A stretch of 64,000 nucleotides of DNA from SGZJ01 sp949372955 (lineage in GTDB: Bacteria > Bacteroidota > Bacteroidia > Flavobacteriales > Flavobacteriaceae): contig CASIAX010000016.1 in assembly GCA_949372955.1 (NCBI GenBank), positions 51,505-115,504 of the forward strand. The letters are read 5' to 3'. The position numbers were made by a program, and so were the translations under genes. Positions 54,994 to 63,982 of this stretch are shown piece after piece. Each line of letters begins with the position of its first letter. Position 1 is the first letter of the stretch. Below the pieces are notes generated by a model, which did no database searches, was not told the origin of the DNA, and worked only from the letters and a program-made list of their open reading frames with translations.

Positions 54994-56226
54994 ATGAGTA
55001 AATCTTCTGAATTACAATGTTCATTTTGTGGAAAGAAAAAAGCAGAAACAGAACTGTTAATTGCTGGAATTGATGCGCATATTTGTGATCAATGTATTGA
55101 ACAGGCCAATGGGATTGTTATTCAAGAAGCTAATTCGGAGATATCCAATAAAGAGGTTTCACCATCTAAACTTCTCAAGCCTCAAGAAATCAAATCATTT
55201 TTAGATCAATATGTCATAGGTCAGGATTTTACAAAAAAAATTCTTTCAGTATCTGTTTATAATCACTACAAGAGGTTAAGTCAAAAAATTGAAGAGGATG
55301 ATGTCGAAATACAGAAAAGTAATATAATAATGGTCGGTAAGACTGGAACGGGTAAAACATTAATGGCAAAGAGTATTGCTAAAATGTTAGATGTTCCTTT
55401 AGCTATAGTTGATGCGACAGTTTTAACTGAGGCAGGATACGTAGGTGAAGATGTTGAAAGTATTTTAACTAGGTTATTACAGGCTGCAGATTATAATTTA
55501 GAGAAAGCAGAAAGAGGCATAGTTTTTATTGACGAAATAGATAAGATTGCTAGAAAAAGCGATAACCCTTCGATAACGAGAGATGTTTCGGGTGAAGGAG
55601 TACAACAAGCTTTACTTAAATTACTTGAAGGAACGATTGTGAATGTTCCACCTAAAGGAGGAAGAAAACACCCTGATCAAAAATTCACAGAAGTAAATAC
55701 AGAAAATATTTTATTTATTGCAGGAGGTGCATTTGATGGAATAGAAAGGTTTATTTCTAAACGATTAAATATGGCTGCAATAGGCTATAAATCTTCCAAA
55801 GAAGAAGTTATTTTAAAAGATAATTTACTTCAATACATAAATCCCAAAGACTTAAAAGATTTCGGTTTAATACCCGAAATTATCGGAAGGCTACCTGTAG
55901 TAACATACATGAATCCTTTAGACGCTAAAGCACTTAGAGCTATATTAACTACTCCAAAAAATGCAATTATCAAGCAATTTGTGAAATTGTTCGAAATGGA
56001 CGGAATTGAACTTGAGATTAAAGATCCAGCTTTAGATTATATTGTTGAAAAAGCATTAGACTATAATTTAGGAGCTAGAGGTTTAAGGTCTTTATGTGAA
56101 GAAATATTAAACGATGCAATGTTTAATATGCCAGGTGGAGATAAAAAGAAGCTTGTTGTAACTAAATCTTATGCAGAAAAGCAATTATCTAGAATTGTTT
56201 TGAAAAAATTAAAAGCAGCTTCTTAA
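54994..56226 (+). CDS. clpX: ATP-dependent Clp protease ATP-binding subunit ClpX
   Basis: A 410-residue AAA+ unfoldase. The N-terminal zinc-binding domain (CSFCGKKKAETELLI with CDQC, four cysteines), Walker A GKTGTGKT (near residues 114-121), Walker B IVFIDEIDKI and the RGLRSLCEEIL sensor-2 region are present. It feeds substrates into ClpP. Its last 4 bases overlap the convergent GH3-family gene. Confidence 0.97.
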   Translation: MSKSSELQCSFCGKKKAETELLIAGIDAHICDQCIEQANGIVIQEANSEISNKEVSPSKLLKPQEIKSFLDQYVIGQDFTKKILSVSVYNHYKRLSQKIEEDDVEIQKSNIIMVGKTGTGKTLMAKSIAKMLDVPLAIVDATVLTEAGYVGEDVESILTRLLQAADYNLEKAERGIVFIDEIDKIARKSDNPSITRDVSGEGVQQALLKLLEGTIVNVPPKGGRKHPDQKFTEVNTENILFIAGGAFDGIERFISKRLNMAAIGYKSSKEEVILKDNLLQYINPKDLKDFGLIPEIIGRLPVVTYMNPLDAKALRAILTTPKNAIIKQFVKLFEMDGIELEIKDPALDYIVEKALDYNLGARGLRSLCEEILNDAMFNMPGGDKKKLVVTKSYAEKQLSRIVLKKLKAAS

Positions 56227-57737
56227 TTATTAATTTCTAATAATTCTTCTATATATTTCCTAGAGTTTGATAATCTGGGTATTTTATTTTGCCCACCTAA
56301 CTTATTTCTATTTCTCATCCATTTGTAAAATAGTCCGTTTTTTGCGATTATAATTTCCGGTTTATCCAATGAAATATTATTATATCTTTTTGCTTCATAA
56401 TCTGAATTTTCAGATTTCAAGTATTCATCAATTTGATTAGCAATGCCAATTAGATTATTAGGTACTGATTTAAACTCAATTAGCCATTGATGCCTTCCTT
56501 TTTTCTTACCATCCATAAATACAGGAGCTACCGTATAATCAACAACTTCTAAGTTAGACTCTTTACATAAATTCTTAATTACATTGTCACTGTTTTCAAT
56601 TATTACTTCTTCTCCAAATACATTAATAAAATGTTTTGTTCTTCCTGTTACCAAAATTCTGTAAGGATTTAAAGAGGTAAATCTAACCGTATCTCCAATT
56701 TTATATCTCCAAAGACCTGCATTAGTTGTGATAACAATCGCATAATTTTTATTTAATTCAACTTGACTTAAGTTGATTATTTTTTGATCTTCATTATGGT
56801 AGTTGTCCATTGGGATAAACTCATAATAAATACCATAATCGAGCATCAGTAAAAGTTCTTTAGAACTATTAGAATCTTGAACAGCAAAAAAACCTTCCGA
56901 TGCATTATAGATTTCGTAATATTTAACTTTATCAGATTTAAATATAGAATTGTACTGATTTACATATGGATTAAAGCTAACTCCTCCATGAAAGTATACT
57001 TCTAAATTTGGCCAAATTTCATTAATTGCTTTTTTACCACTAACCTCTAATGTCTTATTCAAAAGAGTTAATACCCAAGAAGGGACTCCTGCTAAACTTG
57101 TGACATTCTCTTTTATAGTTTCTTCGATTATAGCAGGCATTTTATGTTCCCAATCACTCATTAAAGCAACTTTCTTGCCTGGTGTGCTAATATATTCAGC
57201 CCAGATAGGCATATTTTCAATTAATATGGCTGAAAGATCTCCATAGATACTGCCATTTTCAAAATAAGTAGATTTACTTCCCCCTAGTCTAAGATTTTTA
57301 CCTTCAAATAGTTTAGAGTTTTCATTATTGGAAAGATATAGGCATAATAAATCCTTGTTTCCTGCATAGTGACAATCTTCTAAAGATTCTTGGCTGATAG
57401 GAATGAATTTGCTTTTAGAATTTGTAGTTCCGCTAGATTTTGCAAACCATTTAATATCCGAACTCCAAAAAATATTTTTTTCTCCTTTTCTAGATCTTTC
57501 AATCATTTCTGAGATTTCTTCATACGTAGAAACAGGAACCCTTTCTGAATAATCTTTATAATTTTTAATCGAATCAAATCCATAGAGCTTTCCAATTGAA
57601 GTATTTTTTGCAGAGCTCAGAAGTTTTAACAGTAGTTCGTTTTGAACTTCATTTGGATATTTAATAAACAATTCTATTTGATGAATCCTTTTTTTTAAAA
57701 ACCAAGAGGTTATAGAATTTATAAAAGGATTTACCAT
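56223..57737 (-). CDS. GH3 auxin-responsive-promoter family protein
   Basis: A 504-residue member of the GH3 acyl-adenylate family, found in many Bacteroidota. The adenylation-type motifs are visible: AKSSGTTNSKSKFIP (P-loop-like, near residue 108), YEIYNASEGFFAVQD near residue 285 and TNAGLWRYKIGDTVRF near residue 345. Plant GH3 enzymes conjugate amino acids to hormones; bacterial substrates are unknown. It is convergent with clpX and overlaps it. Confidence 0.85.
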   Translation of the reverse strand: MVNPFINSITSWFLKKRIHQIELFIKYPNEVQNELLLKLLSSAKNTSIGKLYGFDSIKNYKDYSERVPVSTYEEISEMIERSRKGEKNIFWSSDIKWFAKSSGTTNSKSKFIPISQESLEDCHYAGNKDLLCLYLSNNENSKLFEGKNLRLGGSKSTYFENGSIYGDLSAILIENMPIWAEYISTPGKKVALMSDWEHKMPAIIEETIKENVTSLAGVPSWVLTLLNKTLEVSGKKAINEIWPNLEVYFHGGVSFNPYVNQYNSIFKSDKVKYYEIYNASEGFFAVQDSNSSKELLLMLDYGIYYEFIPMDNYHNEDQKIINLSQVELNKNYAIVITTNAGLWRYKIGDTVRFTSLNPYRILVTGRTKHFINVFGEEVIIENSDNVIKNLCKESNLEVVDYTVAPVFMDGKKKGRHQWLIEFKSVPNNLIGIANQIDEYLKSENSDYEAKRYNNISLDKPEIIIAKNGLFYKWMRNRNKLGGQNKIPRLSNSRKYIEELLEINN

Positions 57738-57779
57738 TTTTTCATATATTTATAGAATACTAAAATTAGTTTTTTTTTC

Positions 57780-58571
57780 ATGAAATTTCAAGGAGTAATT
57801 AGAAAAATGCAGAGCGAGTTTAAAAGCCCGATAAAATATTATCTTGAATTTGAAGATGATTTTATCTGCTTAAATGATTTACTCGATAAAGAAGTCTCAA
57901 TTAAGTTCCTACACTACTTTTGTTTGAGTTGTGAAAAAGAAAAAGAAATTTTTAGACAAGGGTATTGTAAAAACTGTTTTTTTGAACAAGCTCAAGCTGG
58001 AGACTGGATTATTAAGCCTGAGTTAAGTACGGCTCATCTAAATATAGCGGACCGTGATTTAGACTATGAAAAAAGAGTTCAATTACAGCCTCACATTGTT
58101 TATCTAGCTAATACAGGTCAACTCAAAGTTGGAGTAACCAGGAAAACTCAAGTCCCTTACAGATGGATAGACCAAGGTGCGCACCAAGCTGTTGAGTTAG
58201 TTGAAGTTCCTAACAGGTATTTAGCTGGGATTACAGAAGTTGCTATAAAGGACTTTATAAGTGATAAGACTAATTGGAGAAAGATGCTTACTAGTGATAA
58301 TAATGATCTAGATATAATGTCTTGTAAACAAGAGATGAAAAAACATATTCCTAAGGAAACTTTACAATACTATATTAATAGTGATACTAAAACAGATATA
58401 AATTTTCCTGTTAATGAATTTCCTGTAAAACCATTGACTCAAAAACTTATTAAAACAAAAGAAATTAAAGGGACATTAAAAGGGATTAAAGGCCAGTATC
58501 TAATATTTGAAGATAACAAAGTTTTTAATGTTAGATCTCACGAAGGTTTTGTTGTAGAAATCTCATTTTAG
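57780..58571 (+). CDS. DUF2797 protein
   Basis: A 263-residue protein with four cysteines in CLSCEKEKEIFRQGYCKNC (near residues 48-66), suggesting a zinc ribbon, followed by the DUF2797 core with YLANTGQLKVGVTRKTQVPYRWIDQGA (quoted as KVGVTRKTQVPYRWIDQGA) and LVEVPNRYLAGITEVAIKD. The GxTR-type motif resembles a GIY-YIG-like fold. Function unknown. It is divergent from the GH3 gene, 42 bases apart, and convergent with the yhhQ-like gene (4 bases). Confidence 0.85.
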   Translation: MKFQGVIRKMQSEFKSPIKYYLEFEDDFICLNDLLDKEVSIKFLHYFCLSCEKEKEIFRQGYCKNCFFEQAQAGDWIIKPELSTAHLNIADRDLDYEKRVQLQPHIVYLANTGQLKVGVTRKTQVPYRWIDQGAHQAVELVEVPNRYLAGITEVAIKDFISDKTNWRKMLTSDNNDLDIMSCKQEMKKHIPKETLQYYINSDTKTDINFPVNEFPVKPLTQKLIKTKEIKGTLKGIKGQYLIFEDNKVFNVRSHEGFVVEISF

Positions 58572-58575
58572 CGAA

Positions 58576-59280
58576 TTAATCTATATTAATTTCTTCATTT
58601 ACTTTTAAGTTAAACTTCTTTCTAAATAAATATACTCCTAGGTATAAAAACGGAGTATCGATTAAAGCGATCAGTATTTTGAATAAAAAACCAGAAATTA
58701 ATAATCCTGTAAATTGATCCCATTTCAAGACTTCAAATAAACATAGAAGAAATGTTATTGTAAAAGTGTCTACGAATTGTGAGAAAAAAGTAGAAAAATT
58801 ATTTCTTAGCCATAACATCCTACCATTAGTTAAGTTTTTCCAGAAATGGTAAATGCGTATATCAATAAATTGAGCTAGTAAGTAAGTTATCATACTGGCA
58901 AAAACAGCAATTATTGTGCTTCCAAATACTTTTGAAAATAACACATCACCAACAGGTGAATCTGCAATTGCAGGCACAGAATCTGCAACTGAGATTATTA
59001 TTATAGAAAAAATAGAAGCAAAGATACCAACGGTAACCATTTGATTGGCTTTTTGCTTGCCGTAAATCTCACTGATTAAATCAGTAATTAAAAATGTAAT
59101 TGGATATGGTAGAATACCTACTGATAGAATAAACAGATCTACACCAAATAGTTGTATATCAAAAGGGTGCCAATAAAAAAACTTTTGAAAAATTAAATTT
59201 GAAACAACTAGAGAAGTGATAAAGAGTGCACCAAGAATTAGATAAATTTTTTGTGCTAGTAATTTGTTTTCTACGGTCAT
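58576..59280 (-). CDS. Queuosine precursor transporter (YhhQ family)
   Basis: A 234-residue membrane protein with about six helices. The YhhQ-family motif PITFLITDLISEIYGKQKA (near residues 57-75) and the WLRNNFSTFFSQFVDT stretch (near residue 152; SQFVDT conserved) are present. Family members import preQ0 or preQ1, which are inserted into tRNA and finished by QueG, encoded at 11288-12214. Confidence 0.9.
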   Translation of the reverse strand: MTVENKLLAQKIYLILGALFITSLVVSNLIFQKFFYWHPFDIQLFGVDLFILSVGILPYPITFLITDLISEIYGKQKANQMVTVGIFASIFSIIIISVADSVPAIADSPVGDVLFSKVFGSTIIAVFASMITYLLAQFIDIRIYHFWKNLTNGRMLWLRNNFSTFFSQFVDTFTITFLLCLFEVLKWDQFTGLLISGFLFKILIALIDTPFLYLGVYLFRKKFNLKVNEEINID

Positions 59281-59344
59281 TAAACTTAAATATTAATTGA
59301 AGTAAATATAACAATTTGTATTTCTTTTTGTTTAATTTGTAATC

Positions 59345-60469
59345 ATGAAATCTTTTAAAAAATATCATATTTCTATTGGATCCAATATTGGGGATAGATT
59401 GCAAAATATTCAAAATGCAATTGATCTAATACATTTAGAAATTGCTATAATTAGATCTATATCTCCGGTTTATAAAACTGCTGCTGTTGGTTTTAAAGGA
59501 GATTTTTTTTATAATATCTGTATTTCATTTTTCTCAAACGAAGAGCCTAATGATGCATTACAAAGTTTACTTAATATTGAAAATAAACTAGGTAGAAAAA
59601 GAAGTCAAAAAAACGAGTATGAATCTAGAGTTATTGATCTTGATATTATTTTAATTGAAGATGAGATTATAGATAATAACCTCTTAACTATACCGCACCC
59701 TTTGATGCATCAAAGAGAATTTGTTTTAGCTCCTTTAAATGATATCGATCCTAATGTAAATCATCCAATCCTTAATAAAAACTCATTGGAGTTGTTAAGT
59801 CTATGTGATAATAATAAGCTACAACGATTAGATTATAGGTTATCTAACCCAAAAGATAAATTCGATGTTTCTAAGTTTAAATATATTGCTATTGAGGGTA
59901 ATATTGGAGCTGGTAAGTCCTCATTAGCTAAAAAAATTGCTATAGATTTTAATTCAAAATTAATTTTAGAACGATTTTCAGATAATCCTTTTTTACCCAA
60001 ATTCTATAAAGAACCCGATAGGTATGCTTTTACCTTAGAGATGTCTTTCCTAGCAGAAAGATACCAGCAAATAACAGATGACTTATCTCAATTAAATATT
60101 TTCAATGATTCTATTGTAAGTGATTACGATATATTTAAATCACTAATTTTCTCCAAAATAACTCTAAGTGAAGATGAGTTTTCGCTATATAGAAAGCTAT
60201 TTTTTTCTATGTATAAAGACATACTAAAGCCAGATTTATATATTTATTTAAATCAAAATATTGACAGATTAAAAGAAAATATAAAAAAAAGGGGTAGAGA
60301 TTATGAGCAAGATATAGATAAGACCTATTTAAAAAACATAAACTCAGGATATCTGGACTTTCATAAAACCCAAATTGATCTAAATATTAAAATAATCGAT
60401 ATAAACGATATGGATTTTGTAAATAATCGAATTGATTACTTATCTATACTAAGTTCCATTTGTGAATAA
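59345..60469 (+). CDS. folK: FolK-deoxynucleoside kinase fusion
   Basis: A 374-residue two-domain protein. Residues 1 to about 150 are HPPK (FolK; folate pathway pyrophosphokinase): SIGSNIGDRLQNIQNA, ESRVIDLDIILI and IPHPLMHQREFVLAPL. Residues from about 175 form a deoxynucleoside kinase: a P-loop in AIEGNIGAGKSSLAKKIA, ERFSDNPFLPKFY, and the LID RGRDYEQDI near residue 320. The two halves share one frame with a linker of about 20 residues. The fusion is known in Bacteroidota. The kinase salvages deoxyribonucleosides, possibly deoxyadenosine. Confidence 0.92.
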   Translation: MKSFKKYHISIGSNIGDRLQNIQNAIDLIHLEIAIIRSISPVYKTAAVGFKGDFFYNICISFFSNEEPNDALQSLLNIENKLGRKRSQKNEYESRVIDLDIILIEDEIIDNNLLTIPHPLMHQREFVLAPLNDIDPNVNHPILNKNSLELLSLCDNNKLQRLDYRLSNPKDKFDVSKFKYIAIEGNIGAGKSSLAKKIAIDFNSKLILERFSDNPFLPKFYKEPDRYAFTLEMSFLAERYQQITDDLSQLNIFNDSIVSDYDIFKSLIFSKITLSEDEFSLYRKLFFSMYKDILKPDLYIYLNQNIDRLKENIKKRGRDYEQDIDKTYLKNINSGYLDFHKTQIDLNIKIIDINDMDFVNNRIDYLSILSSICE

Positions 60470-60475
60470 TTAAAT

Positions 60476-60997
60476 CTATTTATAAACAGAACTCCATAGC
60501 AGGATTCCTACGCTAACAGAAATATTTAAAGAATGCTTTGTTCCTAACTGAGGTATTTCAATAACATTATGACTTTGATCAATAACCTCTTGCGAAACAC
60601 CTTTAATTTCATTTCCAAAAACTAAGGCATACTTTTTATCTTTTGTAAATGTGTATTCATTTAGTTTAGTAGATCCCTCACACTGTTCGATAGACAAAAT
60701 TGTAACTCCTTCTTCTTTTAATTTATTCACTAATTCTACAGTACTAGTTTTGTATTCCCAATCTACTGTTTCTGTACTACCAAGAGCAGTTTTATTTATA
60801 TCCTTATGGGGAGGTATTGCGGTAATGCCACATAGAAATATCTTTTCGACTAGAAATGCGTCACTAGTTCTAAATACACTTCCTATATTATTTAAACTTC
60901 TAATATTATCCAGAATTACAATCACAGGACTTTTATTAGTCTCTTTAAACTCCTTTGGGCTAATTCTATTAAGCTCACTATTTTTTAATTTTCTCAT
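60476..60997 (-). CDS. TrmH-family RNA 2'-O-methyltransferase
   Basis: A 173-residue SPOUT methyltransferase. The SpoU motifs are DNIRSLNNIGSVFRTSDAF (near residue 31), ALVFGNEIKGVSQEVID (near residue 125) and the C-terminal IPQLGTKHSLNISVSVGI that forms the trefoil knot. It lacks an extra N-terminal substrate domain, so it is a minimal tRNA- or rRNA-type enzyme; the target base cannot be told. It is convergent with folK and divergent from mutS. Confidence 0.9.
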   Translation of the reverse strand: MRKLKNSELNRISPKEFKETNKSPVIVILDNIRSLNNIGSVFRTSDAFLVEKIFLCGITAIPPHKDINKTALGSTETVDWEYKTSTVELVNKLKEEGVTILSIEQCEGSTKLNEYTFTKDKKYALVFGNEIKGVSQEVIDQSHNVIEIPQLGTKHSLNISVSVGILLWSSVYK

Positions 60998-61116
60998 TCT
61001 AGAAAAATAATTTAGAATATCTTCTTTTTAATGTCTTTTTAAAAAAATAAATATTAGTTACATTAGCACTGCGTGATAATATATCAGTAAAAATAAATAT
61101 TTAAAACTACTCTACG

Positions 61117-63714
61117 TTGTCTAAAACAGTAAAAAAAATAACTCCATTAATGAAGCAATATAATGCTATCAAGGTAAAATACCCTGACGCATTATTATTA
61201 TTTAGAGTTGGAGATTTTTATGAAACCTTTGGGCAAGATGCAATCAAAACTGCTAAAATATTAGGTATTATCTTAACCAAAAGAGGAGCAGGTAGCTCTA
61301 GTGAAACGGAACTTGCAGGTTTCCCACATCACTCACTAAATACATATCTTCCTAAACTTGTAAAATCTGGATTAAGAGTTGCTATATGCGACCAATTAGA
61401 AGATCCTAAGCTTACTAAAACTATTGTAAAAAGAGGAGTTACAGAGCTTATAACACCTGGTTTGGCTATTATTGATGAAGTATTGTCTCCAAAGACTAAT
61501 AATTTTTTAGCAGCTATAAGCCTGGGTAAACAAATTGGTATTTCTTTTTTAGATGTTTCCACAGGAGAATTTTTAATATCTCAAGGAACAAAAGAAGAAG
61601 TAGATAAGCTTCTTCAAAACTTTAACCCTAGTGAAATATTAGTCTCTAAGCAGAAAAAAGATGTTTTTTCTTCTCAATTTAGTTATCCATATCAACTATT
61701 TTATTTGGAAGATTGGGTATTTCAACATGATTTTGCGATAGAATCACTTTGCACTCATTTTAAAACAAAAAGCCTTAAAGGTTTCGGAGTCGAAAACATG
61801 AATGATGGTGTGATAGCTGCAGGTGCTATAATGCACTATTTAAGCGAAACACAACATCAAAAAATCAATCATATAACTTCTTTAAAGCGAATACCAAAAG
61901 AAGATTATGTGTGGATGGATAGATTCACAACAAGAAACCTAGAGCTTTTTTATTCTAATAATACCAATGCAGTTACGCTAATTGATGTAATAGATAAAAC
62001 AATCTCTCCAATGGGGGGAAGGCTACTTAAAAGATGGCTAGCACTTCCATTAAAAGACATTAAGGAAATAAATAAACGCCATGAGGTTGTTAAGTTTCTA
62101 ATAGAAGATTTAGATTCATTAAATCAAATACAGCACCATGTTAAGCTAATTGGAGATATAGAAAGATTAATTTCTAAAGTAGCTACTTTTAAGATAAGCC
62201 CTAGAGAGGTTATTCAATTAAAAAATTCTCTTGAAGCAATTATTCCAATTAAATCCATAGCTAAAAAATCTGTTAATTCATCTGTAAAAGAAATCGGATT
62301 AAACTTAAGTAATTGTGATAAGCTAAGAGCTCGAATAAAGGAAACTCTTTTGGAAGAGTCACCTGTAAATATTCTAAAAGGAAATTCCATTTCTTCTGAT
62401 TATTCTGAGGAATTAAAAGAATTAAGAAGTATTGCTTTTTCAGGGAAAGAAGTATTGGATAAAATGCTCGTTAGAGAAAGTGAAGCAACAGGTATTACAT
62501 CTCTTAAAATTGCTTCAAATAATGTGTTTGGTTATTATATAGAGGTAAGAAATACACATAAAGACAAGGTTCCTGAGCACTGGATAAGAAAGCAAACATT
62601 AGTTAATGCAGAAAGATATATTACAGAAGAGTTAAAAGAGTATGAATCAAAGATACTTGGTGCTGAGGAGAAAATAATGGCTCTAGAAATTGAAATTTTC
62701 AATAATCTAGTTCTGTGGATGGGAGAGTTTATTCAGGAAGTCCAAAATAATTCATTCTTAATAGCTAAACTAGATTGTCTTTCAGGATTTAGTCAATTAG
62801 CTATAGAGAATAACTACTGTATGCCATTAATTGATGACTCTTATGAGTTAGATATTAAAGAAGGAAGACATCCTGTTATTGAAAAACAATTAAAGGCTCA
62901 TGAATCTTATATTCCTAATGATGTTTTTTTAGATAGTGATAAGCAACAAATTATAATGATTACTGGACCTAATATGTCTGGTAAGTCTGCTATTTTACGA
63001 CAAACAGCAATAATTGTCTTGATGGCTCAGATGGGGAGTTTTGTTCCTGCAAAATCGGTAAGAATGGGTTGGTTTGATAAAATATTCACAAGAGTAGGAG
63101 CGAGTGATAATATTTCTATGGGCGAGTCTACTTTCATGGTTGAAATGAATGAAACAGCGTCTATATTAAATAATATATCAGCAAGAAGTCTAATATTACT
63201 AGATGAAATTGGTAGAGGTACTAGTACCTATGATGGAATATCTATTGCCTGGGCTATTAGTGAGTTTTTACACGACAATGAATCTAAGCCAAAAACTCTT
63301 TTTGCGACTCATTATCATGAGTTAAATGAAATGACGTCCTCTTTTAAGCGAATAAAAAACTTTAATGTTTCTGTAAAGGAAGAAAAAAACGATGTTCTCT
63401 TTTTAAGAAAATTAGTTCCTGGAGGTAGCGAGCACAGCTTCGGAATACATGTTGCGAAAATGGCAGGAATGCCAAATCAAGTATTGAAAAAAGCCCATCA
63501 AATTTTAAAAAAATTAGAAAAGTCTCATTCTAATGAAGAATTAACAGGGAAAGTGAAGTCTATAAAAGATGATCATCAGCTCCAATTTTTTAACTTAGAT
63601 AATCCAATTTTAGAAGAATTAAAAGAAGAGATTTTAAAAATCGATATTAATTCCTTAACTCCAGTGGAGGCATTACTTAAGCTCAGCGAACTTAAAAAAA
63701 AGATAGATAATTAA
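61117..63714 (+). CDS. mutS: DNA mismatch repair protein MutS
   Basis: An 865-residue mismatch-recognition ATPase. The mismatch-wedge motif FRVGDFYETFG near residue 28, Walker A GPNMSGKSAILRQ (G617, K622), and LILLDEIGRGTSTYDG (Walker B) are present, with the C-terminal helix-turn-helix region intact. The start is TTG 61117 (reading MSKTVKKITPLMKQY), matching the usual N-terminal length; the next ATG, 11 codons in, would lose the conserved KITPLMKQYNAI. No mutL is in the window. Confidence 0.95.
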   Translation: MSKTVKKITPLMKQYNAIKVKYPDALLLFRVGDFYETFGQDAIKTAKILGIILTKRGAGSSSETELAGFPHHSLNTYLPKLVKSGLRVAICDQLEDPKLTKTIVKRGVTELITPGLAIIDEVLSPKTNNFLAAISLGKQIGISFLDVSTGEFLISQGTKEEVDKLLQNFNPSEILVSKQKKDVFSSQFSYPYQLFYLEDWVFQHDFAIESLCTHFKTKSLKGFGVENMNDGVIAAGAIMHYLSETQHQKINHITSLKRIPKEDYVWMDRFTTRNLELFYSNNTNAVTLIDVIDKTISPMGGRLLKRWLALPLKDIKEINKRHEVVKFLIEDLDSLNQIQHHVKLIGDIERLISKVATFKISPREVIQLKNSLEAIIPIKSIAKKSVNSSVKEIGLNLSNCDKLRARIKETLLEESPVNILKGNSISSDYSEELKELRSIAFSGKEVLDKMLVRESEATGITSLKIASNNVFGYYIEVRNTHKDKVPEHWIRKQTLVNAERYITEELKEYESKILGAEEKIMALEIEIFNNLVLWMGEFIQEVQNNSFLIAKLDCLSGFSQLAIENNYCMPLIDDSYELDIKEGRHPVIEKQLKAHESYIPNDVFLDSDKQQIIMITGPNMSGKSAILRQTAIIVLMAQMGSFVPAKSVRMGWFDKIFTRVGASDNISMGESTFMVEMNETASILNNISARSLILLDEIGRGTSTYDGISIAWAISEFLHDNESKPKTLFATHYHELNEMTSSFKRIKNFNVSVKEEKNDVLFLRKLVPGGSEHSFGIHVAKMAGMPNQVLKKAHQILKKLEKSHSNEELTGKVKSIKDDHQLQFFNLDNPILEELKEEILKIDINSLTPVEALLKLSELKKKIDN

Positions 63715-63731
63715 TAAGTGCTTATTTTTTT
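63713..63731 (+). terminator. Weak terminator-like hairpin after mutS
   Basis: AATAAGTGCTTATT followed by a run of T residues overlaps the mutS stop. The stem is only 5 bp, so I give it low weight. Confidence 0.4.
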
Positions 63732-63740
63732 AAAAAACAC

Positions 63741-63770
63741 TTTGCTATTATAAGAATTGTATTAAATTTG
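63741..63770 (+). promoter_or_regulatory. Bacteroidota-type promoter for the tRNA-Gly/tRNA-Leu genes
   Basis: TTTG (63741-63744), an 18-base spacer and TAAATTTG (63763-63770) give a full match to the -33/-7 consensus. The tRNA-Gly 5' end is 41 bases downstream. The rest of the 96-base gap between mutS and the tRNA shows nothing else. Confidence 0.7.
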
Positions 63771-63810
63771 CACCCGCACCATTTAGGTGTTCGTTCATTA
63801 AAAAAAAACT

Positions 63811-63882
63811 GCGAAAGTAGCTCAGGGGTAGAGCATCACCTTGCCAAGGTGGAGGTCGAGGGTTCAAATCCCTTCTTTCGCT
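63811..63882 (+). tRNA. tRNA-Gly(GCC)
   Basis: Cloverleaf of 72 bases, without CCA. Acceptor arms GCGAAAG (63811-63817) and CTTTCGC (63875-63881) pair fully; the D arm has GCTCAGGGGTAGAGC, the T arm GGGTTCAAATCCC. The anticodon loop is TTGCCAA with anticodon GCC at 63843-63845, reading glycine GGC and GGU codons. The 3' CCA is not encoded. Confidence 0.97.
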
Positions 63883-63897
63883 CTGATAAAATATAAT

Positions 63898-63982
63898 GCT
63901 GAAGTGGTGGAATTGGTAGACACGTTGGACTTAAAATCCAATGGACTGTAAGTCCGTGCGGGTTCAAGTCCCGCCTTCAGTA
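63898..63982 (+). tRNA. tRNA-Leu(UAA)
   Basis: A class II tRNA of 85 bases with a long variable arm (GGACTGTAAGTCC). Acceptor arms GCTGAAG and CTTCAGT pair except for a G-U at the end. The anticodon loop CTTAAAA carries TAA at 63932-63934. The T arm CGGGTTCAAGTCCCG is intact. It lies 15 bases after tRNA-Gly, in one transcript. The CCA is not encoded. Confidence 0.95.
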
